Positions 15,273 through 23,748 are shown, counted from the first letter of the stretch. The stretch is 59,393 nucleotides of DNA from Phycisphaerales bacterium (GCA_020847545.1 JADLBV010000028.1:1-59393); one strand, 5' to 3'. Notes: a model not told the origin generated them from the sequence alone. Translations and numbers: made by a program.

Positions 15273-17117
15273 TCATCCATCAACCCGCTCCAACACCTCC
15301 ACCGTCACCACCTGGCCATCATCCGAATAATTCCACCCCTTCAATCGATCCACCGACCGCCATTGCCGCTGAATCTCCGCCGGGCATTTCTGCCACAGGT
15401 CATCCTGCATCACCAACCACCTCGGCCATTGCTCCCGCGGCCGCCTGATCAGAAAACCCTCGGCCGCATCGTCAATCGTCCCACCCTGATAAAACGCCAG
15501 ACTCTGCTCCTTGTATCCCATCATCAGCACATCCCGCTCGCCAATCGCCCCATGATCCACCAGCACCTTCGCAATTCGCGGCGACAGTCGCATAAACCCC
15601 GCCCCCGGCAAATAAACCCCCCACGCCAGCACAACCACAACTCCCATCCCCACCCCCATCGCCCCCAGCGCCGTCCGCGGCCTCTTGTGCCACAGGAAAA
15701 ACAGCACACTCCCCGCATACACCAACCCGGCCGCGCTCAATGCAATCCCCGCCCCCACCGGCGCATCCTCAAACTTCCAAACCGCCACCCACGGCAGCGC
15801 CGCAAACCCCACCACCGCCACCGACCAGATCATCGCCCCGATAAACGTCGCCCGATTTTTCAAATCCCCATACCGCCCCCGCAGACATCGCACCACCGCA
15901 TCGGCCGTCAAAAAGGCCAGCGGCGGGAAAATCGGCAACACATAATGCACCAGCTTCGTCTGCACCAATTCCATCATGATCCACGGCCCAATCACCGCCG
16001 CCAGCGCAAACCGCACAAACACCAGCTTCCGATGCCGCCACGCAATCACCACCGTCAACGGCAACAGCAGCGACCACGGAAACCACGTCCCCCAAATCGT
16101 CGCCAGATAAAACCCCGGCGGCCCCTTGTGCCCCTCCAACGCCGACCCCACCCGCTTCACCACATCATGCCGAATCGTCGTGGACAAAAACTCCGGCGCC
16201 CTCATCTGCAACGTCACCAACCAAGGCGCCACAATGACAATCAATATCCCCACCCCCACCAGCGGCCGCGTCTTCTTCCACCACCCAATCGCCTCCCCCC
16301 ACGCCCGCATCGACCGCCACGACCGTACATCAAAAATGGCCAATATGACCATCGTCATCAACTGCACCCCCACCACCACCGGCCCCTTGGTCAACCCCGC
16401 CAAACCCACCGCCACCCACAACCCAATCACCCATCCCCACCCCCTACCCCACCCCCTACAACCACTGATCCTCCGTTTATCCCCACCTCTTGTACTACCC
16501 TTATCCCCTCCCCCGGTACTCCGGGGGATGGTTAGGGTGGGGGTTGATTGTTCCGCTGATCCACCTCGCCCCATCCTTCCCTTCCCCTCCCCCAAAATGC
16601 GGGAGGATGAAAATAAGTTGCTTCTCCGATGTGAAAAATAAATCGCAAACAAACAAATCTGCGCAATCGTCACCCACAACAACAATATCGCATCCGTAAT
16701 GCACATCTTCGCCGCCGCGATCACCATAGCGCCGCTGGCCAATACCCCCACCGTCCAAATCGCCCGCCTCGGACTGACCCGCCACACCCCCCACCCCACC
16801 ACCACCAGCACCAGCGCCATTCCCACGGCCGAAGGAAACCGCGCCGCAAAAACCGTCGGCCCAAAGACCATCATCGCCCCCGCCTGACACCAATAAGTAA
16901 AGACCGGCTTGGCCGTCCGAGGTGTCCAAGGCTCCTGCCCCCACCCCACCCTCGGCACCACCCAATCCCCACTCATTTCCATCCACCTCGACGCCATCGC
17001 ATATCGCGGCTCATCGCGATCCCACAGCGCCACCCTCCCATTTCCCACCAGATACACCCCCGCCGCCGCCCCAATCACCGCAATCAAACCCAGAATGAGC
17101 CTGCCTCGACAAACCAT
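15273..17117 (-). CDS. Glycosyltransferase family 39 (ArnT/PMT-like) with internal repeat insertion
   Basis: A 614-residue polytopic lipid-linked sugar transferase. The first periplasmic loop VALWDRDEPRYAMASRWMEM with SGDWVVP is the GT39/ArnT hallmark, and the D in DRDEPRY is the expected catalytic aspartate. About twelve membrane segments follow. Between two of them (after LFAIYF, before WVIGLWVAVGLAGLTKGP) lies about 65 residues of glycine/arginine/serine-rich sequence encoded by a dispersed repeat (16440-16632), with the frame kept open. This stretch is not expected in the family and should form a cytoplasmic or periplasmic loop. Start ATG 17117 is the first ATG; earlier TTG is possible. 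Confidence 0.85.
   Translation of the reverse strand: MVCRGRLILGLIAVIGAAAGVYLVGNGRVALWDRDEPRYAMASRWMEMSGDWVVPRVGWGQEPWTPRTAKPVFTYWCQAGAMMVFGPTVFAARFPSAVGMALVLVVVGWGVWRVSPRRAIWTVGVLASGAMVIAAAKMCITDAILLLWVTIAQICLFAIYFSHRRSNLFSSSRILGEGKGRMGRGGSAEQSTPTLTIPRSTGGGDKGSTRGGDKRRISGCRGWGRGWGWVIGLWVAVGLAGLTKGPVVVGVQLMTMVILAIFDVRSWRSMRAWGEAIGWWKKTRPLVGVGILIVIVAPWLVTLQMRAPEFLSTTIRHDVVKRVGSALEGHKGPPGFYLATIWGTWFPWSLLLPLTVVIAWRHRKLVFVRFALAAVIGPWIMMELVQTKLVHYVLPIFPPLAFLTADAVVRCLRGRYGDLKNRATFIGAMIWSVAVVGFAALPWVAVWKFEDAPVGAGIALSAAGLVYAGSVLFFLWHKRPRTALGAMGVGMGVVVVLAWGVYLPGAGFMRLSPRIAKVLVDHGAIGERDVLMMGYKEQSLAFYQGGTIDDAAEGFLIRRPREQWPRWLVMQDDLWQKCPAEIQRQWRSVDRLKGWNYSDDGQVVTVEVLERVDG
16440..16632. repeat. Repeat cluster inserted in frame in the GT39 gene
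   Basis: The top strand is a purine-poor stretch with CCCCTCCCCCGGTACTCCGG and CCCTTCCCCTCCCCCAAAAT. The same style of sequence occurs as intergenic repeat elsewhere (CCCCTCTCCCTGGGTACAGG at 29163 onward). Here it interrupts the membrane protein without breaking the reading frame. Confidence 0.6.
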
Positions 17118-17216
17118 CGCCACAGCGTAAGCCCACAACCGAACGTGAACAAGCCGCCCCCACGACGATCCCAATCAAAAATCAAAAATCAAACATCAAA
17201 AATGAAAAATGAACCC

Positions 17217-17864
17217 TCATCCCCTCACCACCGTCGGCCAAATCGCCGCCGTACACAACCCATGCCCCATCCGGTCCCAAATCTCCACCGACCTCACCTG
17301 CCGCTCTCCCGCCAACACCTCCTGGCGCGCCAACAACATCTCAAACAACTCCACATCCTTCTCCAAAACCTCCGCCGACTCATTAAACACAATCAACAAC
17401 ATCCCCGCCTGTCTGATCCGCACCTCCTGATCCATCTTCATCAAATCATCAATGATCCCCTTTTGCCATTGCGCCCCATATCGCTCATCACGCTGTTGCG
17501 GCAACCGAAACTGATGCGCCACCTTCACCTCCAGCCACAACGCCCCCTCCGGTTCGGTCGGCTCGGCCGGATCAAACAACGTCGGCGCCGATCGATCCAG
17601 CTTCAACGGATGCCCCAACGCCGACAACACCAGATCGCACCGCTTCCGATGCGTCAATTTGTTCCCCACCGATGATGGATAATGCACCTCGCGCGCCACC
17701 TCGTAATCCCCCCGCAACCCCTCCGCCAGCATTGGATGCCACTGAATCTCCTCCATCGCATCCAACCCATACACCGCCTGTTCCAGCCGAAGCCTCTCCT
17801 CCGCCCCGCGCAAAACCTCCCCAATCCGGTCGGCCAACCTCGAATAATCCCATTCCATGCCCAT
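17217..17864 (-). CDS. Uncharacterised protein with PD-(D/E)XK nuclease-like motif
   Basis: A 215-residue soluble protein. Residues D77 (KRCDLVLSAL) and E112-x-K114 (ALWLEVKVAH) are spaced like the D...ExK metal site of PD-(D/E)XK nucleases, each in a predicted beta strand, with helices on both sides. This is motif-level evidence only. The protein could equally be a non-catalytic member of the superfamily. It starts 14 bases behind the thiol-disulfide gene and probably shares its transcript. There is no recognisable methyltransferase or target-recognition gene next to it. Confidence 0.55.
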   Translation of the reverse strand: MGMEWDYSRLADRIGEVLRGAEERLRLEQAVYGLDAMEEIQWHPMLAEGLRGDYEVAREVHYPSSVGNKLTHRKRCDLVLSALGHPLKLDRSAPTLFDPAEPTEPEGALWLEVKVAHQFRLPQQRDERYGAQWQKGIIDDLMKMDQEVRIRQAGMLLIVFNESAEVLEKDVELFEMLLARQEVLAGERQVRSVEIWDRMGHGLCTAAIWPTVVRG

Positions 17865-17878
17865 CACTCAATCATCCA

Positions 17879-18247
17879 TCATCGAATCGAACACGCGCCC
17901 CCCGCGCAACCCCGATGCCTGGCCACCCACCCATACACCGCATGACCCACCCGACTCACCCCCGGCCGGCGCATCAACCCAACCACCATCCTCCCCACCG
18001 CAAACGCCCCCACCAGCAACACCACCCCATCATATCCCCCACACAACTCCTCCCCCGGCGTCAATACATACATCCGCTGCCGCGCCGCCATCGGATTCAC
18101 CCGCGGATATTCCTGCATCAAATCCATCCGCGTCGAATCCACCAGCAACGCCCGCTGTGCGCCCAGCAATCGCCGAACCGTCATGGCGCTCGCCCTGCAA
18201 AAACGGCAATGTCCATCAAAAAAGATGATGTATGGCTTCTCTTTCAC
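17879..18247 (-). CDS. DCC-family thiol-disulfide oxidoreductase (DUF393)
   Basis: A 122-residue protein. FFDGHCRFCRAS near the N terminus is the DCC-family motif (family consensus YDGxCxxC), giving the CxxC redox pair, and YDGVVLLVGAF is the second conserved block. GTG 18247 puts the motif about ten residues from the N terminus, as usual in the family; an upstream GTG at 18313 would add an unlikely leader. It is divergent from the holB operon and co-directional with the nuclease-like gene. Confidence 0.75.
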   Translation of the reverse strand: MKEKPYIIFFDGHCRFCRASAMTVRRLLGAQRALLVDSTRMDLMQEYPRVNPMAARQRMYVLTPGEELCGGYDGVVLLVGAFAVGRMVVGLMRRPGVSRVGHAVYGWVARHRGCAGGACSIR

Positions 18248-18321
18248 GCTTGTGTTGTAACTTAACCCAAATCCCACCCCCTTTCTCCCCACCCAAGCCA
18301 CAATTCGATACACTATCCGGC

Positions 18322-18441
18322 ATGTTCCGCCGATTACGCTACCTGCGCTTGGCCTATTTTCTGATCACCACCACCCTCCTGATCGTGGTCATCTGGTACT
18401 TTCTCCGCTACATCCATCTCGTGGACAGCCTCACCCGATGA
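18322..18441 (+). CDS. 39-residue single-span membrane peptide leading into holB
   Basis: The peptide MFRRLRYLRLAYFLITTTLL continues to WYFLRYIHLVDSLTR. It has a positively charged N terminus and one membrane helix. Its TGA overlaps the ATG of holB in ATGA (18438-18441), so it may be a small membrane protein coupled to holB or a translated leader. No convincing ribosome binding site is visible. Confidence 0.45.
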   Translation: MFRRLRYLRLAYFLITTTLLIVVIWYFLRYIHLVDSLTR

Positions 18442-19502
18442 ACACCCTTGCCGACATCTTCTCCCAGGACCACGCCATTCAACTCCTCTGTCGCGCCTAT
18501 CGCGCCAATCGACTCCCCCACGGCCTGATCTTCTCCGGCCCCTCCGGCATCGGCAAAGCCACCACCGCCACCGCACTCGCCACCCTCTTCCTCTGCCCCA
18601 ACCCCATCATCCCCAAAAATGACCACGAAATCCCCACACCCTGCGGCCAATGCGAATCGTGCCGACTCTGCGCCGCCGACAAACACCCCCACCCCGATTT
18701 TCACCTCGTCTACAAGGAACTCATCCGCTTCCACGACAAAACCGGCAAATCCAAGGGAATCAATCTCTCCATCGACGTGATTCGCGCTGAACTGATCGAA
18801 CCGGCCGCCCACAAACCCAACCTCAACCACGGCAAAATCTTCATCATCGAACAAGCCGACACCATGACCTCCGCCGCACAAAACGCCATGCTCAAAACCC
18901 TCGAAGAACCGTCCGAACAATCCCTCATCATCCTCCTGACCGACCAACCCACCTATCTCCTGCCCACCATCCGCAGCCGATGCCAGTTGATAACTTTTTC
19001 CCCCATCCCCACCCAAACGATTCAACAACAATTGATCCAACGAAACATCGACCCCCATCTCGCCTCCGAAGCCGCCCAATGGGCCGAAGGCTCCCTCGGC
19101 GCCGCCCTGAGTTGGATCAACGATGACCTGCTCACCCCCGCCACCCAGATCCGCCAAATAATCTCCCAATTCCTCGTCGGCCGGCCACCGGCAGCCGACC
19201 TCCCCGATTGGTTCAAAAAAGCCGCCGACCATTACGCCGAAATCCAACTCACCCGCGACCCCCTCTCCAGCAAGGACCAGGCCACCCGCGAAGGCCTAAA
19301 CCTCTACCTCCGTTTCGCCGCCCAACCCCTGCGCCAACAACTCCGCACCGAATCCAACCCCGCCCGCCTCGAACGCCTCTGCCAGGCCATCGACGCCCTC
19401 TCCCGCGCCGCCGACGACCTCGACGCCAACGTCAACATCTCACTGGTCTTTCATCAACTCTCATCCCTGTTGCAACGACAATTTTTATCCCCCACCGGCT
19501 GA
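18438..19502 (+). CDS. holB: DNA polymerase III subunit delta' (HolB)
   Basis: A 354-residue clamp-loader AAA+ subunit. Walker A is GPSGIGKATT (about residues 34-43). The zinc module is CGQCESCRLC (about 74-83). FIIEQADTMTSAAQNAMLKT is the Walker B/sensor region, and LLPTIRSRCQLITF carries the SRC motif that inserts into the neighbouring ATPase site. The C-terminal third is the collar-type helical domain. It acts in the replisome to load the beta clamp. Codons are strongly C-rich on this strand, in line with the surrounding region. It is followed by truA 26 bases downstream. Confidence 0.9.
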   Translation: MNTLADIFSQDHAIQLLCRAYRANRLPHGLIFSGPSGIGKATTATALATLFLCPNPIIPKNDHEIPTPCGQCESCRLCAADKHPHPDFHLVYKELIRFHDKTGKSKGINLSIDVIRAELIEPAAHKPNLNHGKIFIIEQADTMTSAAQNAMLKTLEEPSEQSLIILLTDQPTYLLPTIRSRCQLITFSPIPTQTIQQQLIQRNIDPHLASEAAQWAEGSLGAALSWINDDLLTPATQIRQIISQFLVGRPPAADLPDWFKKAADHYAEIQLTRDPLSSKDQATREGLNLYLRFAAQPLRQQLRTESNPARLERLCQAIDALSRAADDLDANVNISLVFHQLSSLLQRQFLSPTG

Positions 19503-19528
19503 TCCCTGTCGCAAACCAATAATTATTC

Positions 19529-20350
19529 ATGCCCTCCCAACGCTACAAACTCACCCTCTCCTATCGCGGAACCGCCTACCACGGCTGGCAAACCCAATCC
19601 CTCGTCCCCACCTACAAAGGCCCCACCCCTCTCCCCGGCCACGGCATCCCCACCATCCAGGAAATCCTCTCCCGCGCCCTGGGCCGCATCATCCGCCATC
19701 CGATCACCCTCGTCGGCTCATCCCGCACCGACGCCGGCGTCCACGCCAAAGGCCAACTCGCCCATTTCGACACCGATCAAACCCAAATCCCACCCGAAAA
19801 CATCCGCCGGGCACTCAACCATTCCCTCCCCCCCGACATCCTCGTCCGCCGAATCGAACCCGTTGACGATTCCTTCAACGCCGTCACCAGCACCACCGAC
19901 AAACGCTACCAATACGTCCTCTGGAACGCCCCCGACCGCCACCCCTTCGCGGCCGACCTGATGTGGCATCGCTGGCAAAACCTCGACCTGCCCGCCATGC
20001 AATCCGCCGCGGCCCACCTCGTCGGTACCCACGATTTCGCCTCCTTCGCCCGTCCCGGCCACGGCCGCGAATCCACCATCCGAACCCTCCTCGATTGCTC
20101 CATCTCCCAACGCGGCCCACTGATCGTCATCGCCGTCCACGGCACCGGTTTCCTCTGGAACATGGTCCGCATCATCGTCGGAACCCTCGTCGAAGTCGGC
20201 CAACACCGCATCCCACCCACCGACATCCCCAACATCCTCGCCGCCCGCACCCGCACCGCCGCCGGCACTACCGCCCCCCCCCACGGCCTCTACCTCCACT
20301 GGATCCGCACCCGCCCCACAACCCTTTACCCCACATCAAGCCCTACCTAG
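19529..20350 (+). CDS. truA: tRNA pseudouridine synthase A
   Basis: A 273-residue enzyme that converts U38-U40 of tRNA anticodon stems to pseudouridine. The catalytic aspartate is D68 in SSRTDAGVHAKGQ. Other family blocks are YKLTLSYRGTAYHGWQTQ at the N terminus, TDKRYQYVLWN, HDFASFARPGHGR, and GTGFLWNMVRIIVGTLVEVG near the C terminus. Length is normal. Together with holB it may form a short housekeeping operon, and the next exported protein follows after eight bases. Confidence 0.95.
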   Translation: MPSQRYKLTLSYRGTAYHGWQTQSLVPTYKGPTPLPGHGIPTIQEILSRALGRIIRHPITLVGSSRTDAGVHAKGQLAHFDTDQTQIPPENIRRALNHSLPPDILVRRIEPVDDSFNAVTSTTDKRYQYVLWNAPDRHPFAADLMWHRWQNLDLPAMQSAAAHLVGTHDFASFARPGHGRESTIRTLLDCSISQRGPLIVIAVHGTGFLWNMVRIIVGTLVEVGQHRIPPTDIPNILAARTRTAAGTTAPPHGLYLHWIRTRPTTLYPTSSPT

Positions 20351-20357
20351 ACTCTTT

Positions 20358-21038
20358 GTGATGCGTTACTTCCTCCTCCCTCTTTTACTCCTCTGCTCAT
20401 CCCTCCACGCCGACACATCCCCCGCCACCCAACCCGCCATCGGCCAATTTCCCCACATCCAAGTCGACCTGAAAAAACGCCAGGTCCGCATCGAATGCCA
20501 ATCCCTCAACCCCACCATGCCCCTCGAATTCTTCTGCGTCAAAACCGGCACCAGCGAACACGAATCGGTCCTCCGCACCCAAGCCCTCCCCGAACACCTC
20601 CACACCGCCCTGCTCATGCTCGGCCTCCAACCCGGCACCCCCCTCCATTACGACCCCGCCACGGACAAATGGATTCCCCCCCACGGCCCACCCCTGCACA
20701 TCTATTGCGAAACCCAAAAAGACAACAACCCTCTCATCTCCCCCGCCTATCTCTGGATGCGAAATGTCAAATCCAAACAACCCGCCCCACCCTTCACATG
20801 GGTATTCACCGGCTCGCGCCTGACCGACAACGGAACCTACGCCGCCAACCTCACCGGCTACATCGTCTCGGTCGTCAACTTCGACCTGACCGTCATCGAC
20901 ATCCCCCAACTGGCCAGCAGCGACAACCAAACCCTCCAATGGGAATTCAACCCCGACCTCGTCCCCCCCACCGGTTCCCCCGTCACAATGATCCTCGAAC
21001 CCGCCGAACAACCTCCATCCACCCAACCCACCCAATGA
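20358..21038 (+). CDS. Exported YdjY-domain-like protein
   Basis: A 226-residue protein with a clear signal peptide (MMRYFLLPLLLLCSSLHADT). The mature part begins with a beta strand region (IQVDLKKRQVRIECQSLNP), and the block EHESVLRTQALPEHLHTALLMLGLQPGTPLHY matches the planctomycete YdjY-type domain. YVWTF-like strands follow. The C terminus ends in a TQP-rich tail. The last codons overlap the following membrane protein (ATGA at 21035-21038). The function of the domain is not known. Confidence 0.7.
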   Translation: MMRYFLLPLLLLCSSLHADTSPATQPAIGQFPHIQVDLKKRQVRIECQSLNPTMPLEFFCVKTGTSEHESVLRTQALPEHLHTALLMLGLQPGTPLHYDPATDKWIPPHGPPLHIYCETQKDNNPLISPAYLWMRNVKSKQPAPPFTWVFTGSRLTDNGTYAANLTGYIVSVVNFDLTVIDIPQLASSDNQTLQWEFNPDLVPPTGSPVTMILEPAEQPPSTQPTQ

Positions 21039-21808
21039 CCACCCACTCCTCCAAATTCTCCTCTGACTTCGGCGAGCTCAGTCGAGCCGTGCCCTCTGTG
21101 CCTCTGACTTCGGCGAGCTCAGTCGAGCCGTGGCACACTTTTCTTCTATCCGTACTACCACCCTTCATCCTATCAGCAGCCGCCTTCCTCCTCTGCCGAT
21201 CCATCACCACAACCCTCCCCCTCTATTTCTGCCCATTCGCAATCATCACGCTCATCCTCCCCGCCACCACCCTCTCCCAAAGCACTCTGTTCCGCCAAGC
21301 GCTCTGCGCCGCCGCTCCGGTCGATGCCATCGCCCTACTCACTCTGCCGGCCCTCTTTTCCGCCACGATCTCCCCAACCCAATGGATTCTCTACTATTTA
21401 TTATTAACCATTTACGCCGCCACCCTCTGGGGAATTGTCCGCCTATTCATCTCTCTCCGCCTCTCCCCCCCGCTCGCGGCCGCAACCACCATCCTCCTCT
21501 CCTTCGCATGGCTCACCTGGCCCCTATGGACCAGTGCCTTCATCACCGCGCCCATCATCACATGGTTGATCCCACCCCATCCCATCTTCGCCACCAATTC
21601 ACTACTGCACCCCCCCTTCGGCATCTGGACCGAATCCCCCTTCCCCTATCGACTGACCACACTCAATCAGGACCTCCCCTACTCCCTCCCCGCCACCATC
21701 CTCCCCGCACTGATCACCCACACCATCTTCGCCGCCCTCTCCCTCACGGCCGCGCTGTTGCTCTCTTCCCGTCGTCATTCGTGCGAACCACCGCCCGCGA
21801 ATCAATAA
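21035..21808 (+). CDS. Multi-pass membrane protein with repeat-derived N terminus
   Basis: A 257-residue protein with about six membrane helices (first TFLLSVLPPFILSAAAFLLC, last ILPALITHTIFAALSLTAAL). Its ATG overlaps the stop of the exported protein. The first about 32 residues (SSDFGELSRAVPSVPLTSAS, then SVEPWH) are encoded by two tandem copies of a dispersed repeat, so the native N terminus has been replaced or extended by repeat sequence, in frame. I recognise no family. It could be part of a membrane complex with the upstream exported protein. Confidence 0.6.
   Translation: MTTHSSKFSSDFGELSRAVPSVPLTSASSVEPWHTFLLSVLPPFILSAAAFLLCRSITTTLPLYFCPFAIITLILPATTLSQSTLFRQALCAAAPVDAIALLTLPALFSATISPTQWILYYLLLTIYAATLWGIVRLFISLRLSPPLAAATTILLSFAWLTWPLWTSAFITAPIITWLIPPHPIFATNSLLHPPFGIWTESPFPYRLTTLNQDLPYSLPATILPALITHTIFAALSLTAALLLSSRRHSCEPPPANQ
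21061..21136. repeat. Tandem dispersed repeat inside a coding region
   Basis: A 31-base unit (CTCTGACTTCGGCGAGCTCA, then GTCGAGCCGTG) occurs exactly at 21061-21091 and 21102-21132. Bases 21094-21136 are an exact inverted copy of 15139-15181. Confidence 0.85.
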
Positions 21809-21900
21809 ACCAGATCGACACCCCCGCCAACAAAACCAACACCAGATACGCCAACACCTTCCGCCACATCGGCCAGCATTTTTTCACTTCCGTCATCGTC

Positions 21901-22647
21901 TCACCTGCTCGCCTCTTCCACCGGCCGTGTCGTCGCTCCCAAATTCTTTTCCATCAAGATCGGCGCCACCACCTCCTCCACAAAACGCCTCATCATCCCC
22001 CCAATATGATCCCCATCATTCCCATATCGCGTCCACGCCGGGTCATACGGAATCTCCACCACCTTTCGATACGCCTCCTCATCCGCACACGCCGGCCGAA
22101 CAAACCCCACCTTCCCCGCCGCCTCCACACGCTTGCGATCAATTGTCCCAAACAGTTTCGCCCCCACCCCCAGCACCAGCGAATCAAATTGACTGTAAAA
22201 CACATACACCTTCCCCCGCACATGCCCAAGCGCCTTCGTCAAATCATACCCCGGCGACAACGCCGGCGCGATCATCACCACATCCTCCACCATCACCCCC
22301 TCCGGCAACCGCTCCAACGCCCACACCGCCAACCCCGACCCCCCACTATGCGAAGTAATCCGCACGGTGACATCCGGATGTTTCTCCTTCACCTCCACAA
22401 TCAGCCGGGAAATCTTCCCCGCCTCCTTCAAATTCCTTTTCAGCGCCCGCAGTGCCGGCAACCCCGGATCCCCACAAGTCCAATTATAAATCTCAATTTG
22501 CCCCTCAACGCCCCCATCCCGCAACCCCTTCACCAACTCATCATCCATATACAAATGCCCCCCAATCCCCGGCAAGTGCAACACAATCCCCTCTCCCCCC
22601 CGCGCCACCCCAACCAAACCCAGCAGCAAAAATAACCCAACGAACAC
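21901..22647 (-). CDS. Exported alpha/beta-hydrolase-like protein
   Basis: About 248 residues after a GTG start at 22647, beginning directly with a signal peptide (FVGLFLLLGLVGVARGGEG). LHLPGIGGHLYMDDELVKGL resembles the oxyanion strand of alpha/beta hydrolases, and the nucleophile elbow is probably SHSGGSG (serine flanked by glycines). A late GDHIGGM could contain the catalytic histidine. An earlier start at 22719 would read through a dispersed repeat (residues SVPQRHGEHRGKTK) and is unlikely to be native. The gene tail to tail with membrane protein 21035-21808 leaves a 92-base gap. The substrate is unknown. Confidence 0.6.
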   Translation of the reverse strand: MFVGLFLLLGLVGVARGGEGIVLHLPGIGGHLYMDDELVKGLRDGGVEGQIEIYNWTCGDPGLPALRALKRNLKEAGKISRLIVEVKEKHPDVTVRITSHSGGSGLAVWALERLPEGVMVEDVVMIAPALSPGYDLTKALGHVRGKVYVFYSQFDSLVLGVGAKLFGTIDRKRVEAAGKVGFVRPACADEEAYRKVVEIPYDPAWTRYGNDGDHIGGMMRRFVEEVVAPILMEKNLGATTRPVEEASR

Positions 22648-22659
22648 CCCATTATTCTT

Positions 22660-22697
22660 TGTCTTTCCTCTGTGTTCTCCGTGCCTCTGTGGCACAC
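22660..22697. repeat. Dispersed repeat at the 5' end of the hydrolase-like gene
   Basis: These 38 bases match 15227-15264 with four substitutions. They lie in frame immediately upstream of the hydrolase's probable start and would encode repeat-derived residues if an upstream ATG were used. Confidence 0.7.
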
Positions 22698-22715
22698 TAA
22701 TCTTCATCTTCATCT

Positions 22716-23708
22716 TCATCTCATATTCGTACTATGACCCGGAAAGATATTCGCCCCCGGCTCCAGATAATGTTTCGCATGATTCGCCGCGATCGCCGCC
22801 TCCGAAAACCCCGTCACGATCAATTTCAACTTCCCAGGATACGTCGTCACATCCCCGGCCGCGAAAATTCCCGCCAAGTTCGTCTGCATCATCGAATCCA
22901 CCTTGATCTGCGGCCCCTCCAACTCCAATCCCCATTCCCTGATCGGCCCCAGCGAACTTTCAAACCCGATATTGACCAAAACCGCATCGACTGACAGCGT
23001 GTCCGACACTTTACTGCGATTGTCATAGATCACCGCCCGCTCAATGGTCTCATCCCCCTCAATCGCCTTAAGCTCATAAAATACCTTGATTTGCGTTGGC
23101 CCGGATCGCATTTTCTCCACGCTATCTTCATGGGCGCGAAATCCATCCCGACGATGAATCAAAGTCTGCTTGTCTGTCACGTCTGACAGCATGTTCGCCC
23201 AGTCCACGGCACTGTCTCCCCCGCCGACGATCAACACCCGCTTGCCCCGAAGCGGCTCGGCCGACTGCACAAAATAGTACAGCCCCTTCCCTTCAAACTC
23301 TTGTGCATTATTCAATGGCAGCTTTTTGGGCGCGAACGCCCCCATCCCCGCCGAGATCAAAATTGTCCGCGCCGGATATTCTCCCTTGTTGGTCATCACC
23401 CGATAGACCAACTTCCCCCCATCGTCCGACACCTCCAGCCGCTCCACCTGTTCTCCCAACCGAACCGTTGGTTTATGCTGCAACCCCTGCTTGATTAAAT
23501 CCGCCACCAGGTCCTTGGCCAACACCTTCGGAAACCCCGCCACATCATAAATGTATTTTTCCGGATAGAGCGTCGCCAACTGTCCGCCAAGCACATCCAG
23601 CGAATCCAGAATCGTGACCGACATCCCCCTCATCCCCGCATAATACGCCCCAAACAAACCCGTCGGCCCCCCGCCCACAATCACCATGTCGGACATGTCA
23701 TTTCTCAT
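22716..23708 (-). CDS. Ferredoxin/flavodoxin-NADP reductase of the thioredoxin-reductase-like type
   Basis: A 330-residue flavoprotein. FAD is bound by MVIVGGGPTGLFGAYYAG (GxGxxG) and NADP(H) by VLIVGGGDSAVDWANML. The second FAD motif is IFAAGDVTTYPGKLKLI. There is no CxxC in the central domain, which separates it from thioredoxin reductase and places it with YumC-type ferredoxin-NADP reductases. It should move electrons between NADPH and ferredoxin or flavodoxin. It lies 56 bases downstream of the membrane HTH gene on the same strand. A TGTCTGACA palindrome sits in that gap. Confidence 0.88.
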   Translation of the reverse strand: MRNDMSDMVIVGGGPTGLFGAYYAGMRGMSVTILDSLDVLGGQLATLYPEKYIYDVAGFPKVLAKDLVADLIKQGLQHKPTVRLGEQVERLEVSDDGGKLVYRVMTNKGEYPARTILISAGMGAFAPKKLPLNNAQEFEGKGLYYFVQSAEPLRGKRVLIVGGGDSAVDWANMLSDVTDKQTLIHRRDGFRAHEDSVEKMRSGPTQIKVFYELKAIEGDETIERAVIYDNRSKVSDTLSVDAVLVNIGFESSLGPIREWGLELEGPQIKVDSMMQTNLAGIFAAGDVTTYPGKLKLIVTGFSEAAIAANHAKHYLEPGANIFPGHSTNMR

Positions 23709-23748
23709 AACATGCTCATATATAAGAACTTATAATATGTCATCCCTC

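Noticed and set aside
14070-16535. 821-codon open frame on the + strand
   Set aside because: It is antisense to two glycosyltransferase genes and codes a histidine/proline/arginine-rich sequence with no domains, caused by the region's skewed composition.
20495-21034. Upstream in-frame extension of the membrane protein starting at 21035
   Set aside because: It overlaps the YdjY-like exported protein in another frame and is arginine/proline-rich; the ATGA overlap at 21035 is the better start.
21130-22635. 501-codon open frame on the + strand
   Set aside because: Histidine/proline-rich shadow that crosses one + and one - gene; no domain or codon pattern of its own.
23687-23695. TGTCGGACA as another copy of the TGTCWGACA dyad
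   Set aside because: It lies in the coding start ATGTCCGACATG of the reductase and is explained by the codons for MSDM.
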